From Candidatus Harrisonbacteria bacterium RIFCSPLOWO2_01_FULL_44_18 (GTDB lineage Bacteria > Patescibacteriota > Minisyncoccia > UBA6257 > WO2-44-18): 33,430 nt of DNA. The translations under genes and the position numbers were made by a program. A model generated the notes under the pieces. That model ran no database searches and had not been told where the DNA came from. It saw only the letters and a program-made list of their open reading frames with translations. The DNA lies in NCBI GenBank assembly GCA_001817915.1, contig MHJJ01000005.1, forward strand, positions 1 through 33,430. The letters run 5' to 3'. The first letter of the stretch is position 1. Every line of letters begins with the position of its first letter. Below are positions 32,934 through 33,430 of the stretch, piece after piece.

Positions 32934-33347
32934 ATGCTAGTACCAAAGAAAGTAAAACATCGAAAATGGCAAAAGGGCAGGTCTTTGAATAGGCGGCTTG
33001 ATACTCGGGGCGCTAGTTTGGCATTCGGGAGTTTTGGTTTAAAGGCGGAGAGCAGCGGCTGGATTAATTCTCGTCAAATCGAAGCTACTCGGCGGACAGT
33101 CAGTAATTTTATTAAAAGAGAAGGCAAAATTTGGATCAGAATTTTTCCCGATAAGCCGATAACCAAGCGTCCGCCGGAAATTACTATGGGCGGCGGGAAG
33201 GGGGCGGTTGATCATTATGTTTTTCCGGTGCGTCCCGGCAGGGTTATTTTGGAAATGGATGGCGTTCCCGAGTCGATCGCCAAAGAAGCGCTACGTTTAG
33301 CCGGGCATAAACTGCCGGTTAGAACCCGAATGATAAGTAAAATGTAA
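32934..33347 (+). CDS. rplP: Ribosomal protein uL16
   Basis: 137 residues, standard length. MLVPKKVKHRKWQKGRSLNRRLDTRGASLAFGSFGL is the usual opening, then IEATRRTVSNFIKREGKIWIRIFPDKPITKRPPEITMGGGKGAVDHYVFPVRPGRVILEMDG. The GGGKGAVDHYVFPV segment corresponds to the loop near the A-site tRNA, and the Arg at the usual hydroxylation position (PVRPGR) is present. rpmC would be expected next but lies outside the window. Confidence 0.97.
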   Translation: MLVPKKVKHRKWQKGRSLNRRLDTRGASLAFGSFGLKAESSGWINSRQIEATRRTVSNFIKREGKIWIRIFPDKPITKRPPEITMGGGKGAVDHYVFPVRPGRVILEMDGVPESIAKEALRLAGHKLPVRTRMISKM

Positions 33348-33427
33348 TACTAATATACTAATTCATGCTAATGATACGAATGGCAACTAATAAATTTTAT
33401 ATTCGTATTCATTGGTATAATTAGTAT
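33347..33427. promoter_or_regulatory. Spacer hairpin after rplP
   Basis: ATACTAATAT (33347-33356) faces ATAATTAGTAT (33417-33427), nearly fully complementary. Inside, ATACGAAT (33374-33381) and ATTCGTAT (33401-33408) are exact inverses. The word ATACGAAT is shared with the groES leader. Confidence 0.55.
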
Positions 33428-33430
33428 GTA

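Overview
The window looks like a chromosome segment of a Candidate Phyla Radiation bacterium (Patescibacteria, most like Parcubacteria-type lineages). This is inferred from several things seen together: a giant surface protein made of VGIGTTSP-type repeats with a C-terminal GITLYD/TGEPYC motif, a DUF5652-like small membrane protein, GC-rich palindromes scattered through spacers and genes, and ribosomal genes without Shine-Dalgarno sequences. TGA is used as an ordinary stop (for example at 8286-8288 and 22165-22167), so lineages that read TGA as glycine are unlikely. No database search was possible.

Layout. 1-6711 is the 3' part of a giant repeat adhesin-like gene, with a seven-copy propeller-like block, an autochaperone-like domain and a DUF5011-like Ig domain. 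Two scraps of LamG-type coding sequence follow (6701-6766 and 7184-7252) around a small coiled-coil gene. 7239-8969 holds an AI-2E-type transporter and membrane proteins. guaB (minus) and rmuC (plus) diverge from a shared 36-base promoter region (10595-10630). 11726-12870 holds a nucleotidyltransferase-fold protein and a possible nuclease-fold protein. groES-groEL follow, with a promoter and a CIRCE-like operator. 15265-16888 carries four small unknown genes with strong Shine-Dalgarno sites around a large nested inverted repeat. Next on the minus strand are a site-2 protease, a CYTH-uridine kinase-CYTH fusion, two tRNA genes and lemA-htpX. lemA-htpX diverges from an ECF sigma factor plus a membrane protein. 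The rest is one translation superregion: rpsL, rpsG, a GxxExxY gene, fusA, a zinc-ribbon ORF, tuf, rpsJ, rplC, rplD, rplW, rplB, rpsS, rplV, rpsC, rplP.

The most unusual signals are regulatory or structural rather than new enzymes. (1) Several genes have a -10 box exactly six bases before the ATG, predicting leaderless mRNAs. (2) Nearly every spacer in the groE and ribosomal operons is an imperfect inverted repeat built from a small set of short words, usually ending a few bases before the next ATG. (3) One palindrome family ending in AAATATTG occurs both between genes and in frame inside the giant gene, with compensatory base changes. (4) A CIRCE-like 9-9-9 operator overlaps the predicted groE start site. 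(5) rplV-rpsC carries mutually exclusive hairpins. (6) A tRNA has a defective anticodon stem, and fragments complementary to that arm lie about 100 bases away.

Genes that probably work together: the ECF sigma factor and its overlapping membrane protein may control envelope quality genes (the divergent lemA-htpX, perhaps the M50 protease); guaB supplies GMP; groESL and the str/S10 genes are core growth functions.
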